A stretch of 6,127 nucleotides of DNA, from contig JABMMH010000213.1 in the NCBI GenBank assembly GCA_013205645.1, forward strand, positions 1 through 6,127. The letters run 5' to 3'. Of the stretch, positions 5,462 through 6,127 are shown in pieces. The DNA is from Polaromonas sp. (GTDB taxonomy: Bacteria > Pseudomonadota > Gammaproteobacteria > Burkholderiales > Burkholderiaceae_C). The translations under genes and the position numbers were made by a program. The stretch's first letter is position 1, and the number at the start of each line of letters is the position of its first letter. The notes beneath the pieces are model-generated. The model did no database searches and was not told where the DNA came from. It saw only the letters and a list, made by a program, of their open reading frames with translations.

Positions 5462-6127
5462 CGACTGACATGGAAATGGTGCTGATCACCGGCATGTCCG
5501 GGTCCGGCAAATCCGTCGCACTGAACGCGCTTGAAGACGCTGGCTACTATTGCGTCGACAACCTACCGCCCGAGTTACTCAATAGCTTTGTGGCGCTTGA
5601 GCTGAAGCACAGCGCGAGCCGCGTGGCGATCGCCATGGACGTGCGCAGCGCCGCCTCGCTGCCGCAAGTGCCGCAGCAACTGCGGGCGCTGCGCGCGCAA
5701 GGGATTGCCGTCAAATCTATTTTTCTGGATGCCAGCACCGACACGCTGGTGCGCCGGTTTTCAGAGACACGGCGCATGCACCCGCTGTCGCGCGTGGGCG
5801 TTGCAGACCAGCACCGCGCGCTGGTCGAGGCGATAGAACTAGAACGTGAATTGCTCGGTGACATGCGTGAACAAGCATTGGTGCTCGACACCAGCATCAT
5901 CCGTTCGTCGCAGTTGCAGGCTTATGTCAAAACGCTGATTTCTGCGCCGGCAGACCGCCTCACACTGGTGTTTGAATCTTTTGCCTTCAAGCGCGGCGTG
6001 CCACTGGACGCGGACTTTGTCTTTGACGTTCGGATGCTGCCGAACCCGCATTACGAAACCGAGTTGCGTGACCTCACCGGCCGCGATCAACCGGTGGCCG
6101 ACTACCTTGTCTCGCACGCTGAAGTGA
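5458..6127 (+). CDS. rapZ: RNase adapter protein RapZ, 3' end cut by the window edge
   Basis: Only the first 223 residues are present and the frame is still open at the last base; E. coli RapZ has 284. The N-terminal P-loop domain shows GMSGSGKS (12-19), the family-typical ALNALEDAGYYCVDNLPP (21-38), AIAMDVRSA (58-66), SIFLDA (87-92) and RRFSETRRMHPL (99-110). The C-terminal domain begins with VFESFAFKRGVPLDADFVFDVRMLPNPHY (171-199), close to E. coli. The conserved GCTGG-x-HRS segment is expected beyond the edge. In enterobacteria RapZ binds the sRNA GlmZ, hands it to RNase E and so controls glucosamine-6-phosphate synthase; it also senses glucosamine-6-phosphate. GlmY/GlmZ are not known outside Enterobacterales and relatives, so here only a nucleotide- or metabolite-binding regulatory role can be inferred. 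The start overlaps the recN stop (ATGA), implying translational coupling; ATGs at 5470 and 5476 are possible alternatives and would remove four or six residues. Confidence 0.95.
   Translation, partial: MTTDMEMVLITGMSGSGKSVALNALEDAGYYCVDNLPPELLNSFVALELKHSASRVAIAMDVRSAASLPQVPQQLRALRAQGIAVKSIFLDASTDTLVRRFSETRRMHPLSRVGVADQHRALVEAIELERELLGDMREQALVLDTSIIRSSQLQAYVKTLISAPADRLTLVFESFAFKRGVPLDADFVFDVRMLPNPHYETELRDLTGRDQPVADYLVSHAEV

Noticed and set aside
5547..5900. 117-codon antisense frame inside rapZ, and long antisense frames in recN and nadK
   Set aside because: They mirror GC-rich codon structure of well-recognised genes on the other strand, and their translations are Ser/Arg/Ala-rich without recognisable domains.

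Overview
The window looks like the chromosome of a betaproteobacterium of the order Burkholderiales, most likely Comamonadaceae-like (Rhodoferax or Polaromonas type). This rests on the protein sequences of HrcA, NadK, RecN and RapZ, on moderately high and uneven GC content, and on a tetratricopeptide-repeat protein of a kind I remember from that order. The genus assignment is inference. I see no mobile element, CRISPR array, prophage gene or other sign of recent transfer. All genes except the one cut by the right edge are intact.

Layout. Bases 17-93 hold a complete minus-strand tRNA gene with anticodon CAU and an encoded CCA end. It ends 16 bases from the left edge. Three minus-strand protein genes lie upstream of it: a putative lipoprotein (129-833), a secreted or membrane TPR protein (871-1788) and the heat-shock repressor gene hrcA (1873-2889). 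From a 49-base divergent gap (2890-2938) the plus strand reads nadK (2939-3814), recN (3818-5461) and rapZ (5458 to the right edge). No stretch over about 90 bases lacks a gene.

How the genes work together. The plus-strand genes are packed like one operon: 3 bases separate nadK from recN, and recN and rapZ overlap by four bases (ATGA). They cover NADP synthesis, repair of DNA double-strand breaks and a nucleotide-binding regulator, so they share transcription rather than one pathway. HrcA controls chaperonin genes elsewhere; no CIRCE operator is present here. The TPR and lipoprotein genes may form a small envelope-related unit of unknown function and are the only truly uncharacterised part.

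Most notable signals. The hrcA/nadK gap carries a -10-like hexamer 6-7 bases in front of each start codon and no convincing Shine-Dalgarno sequence on either side, which suggests leaderless transcripts. The CAU tRNA resembles the lysidine-modified isoleucine tRNA more than elongator methionine tRNA. I found no clear evidence of a new biological system; this is mainly a housekeeping region.
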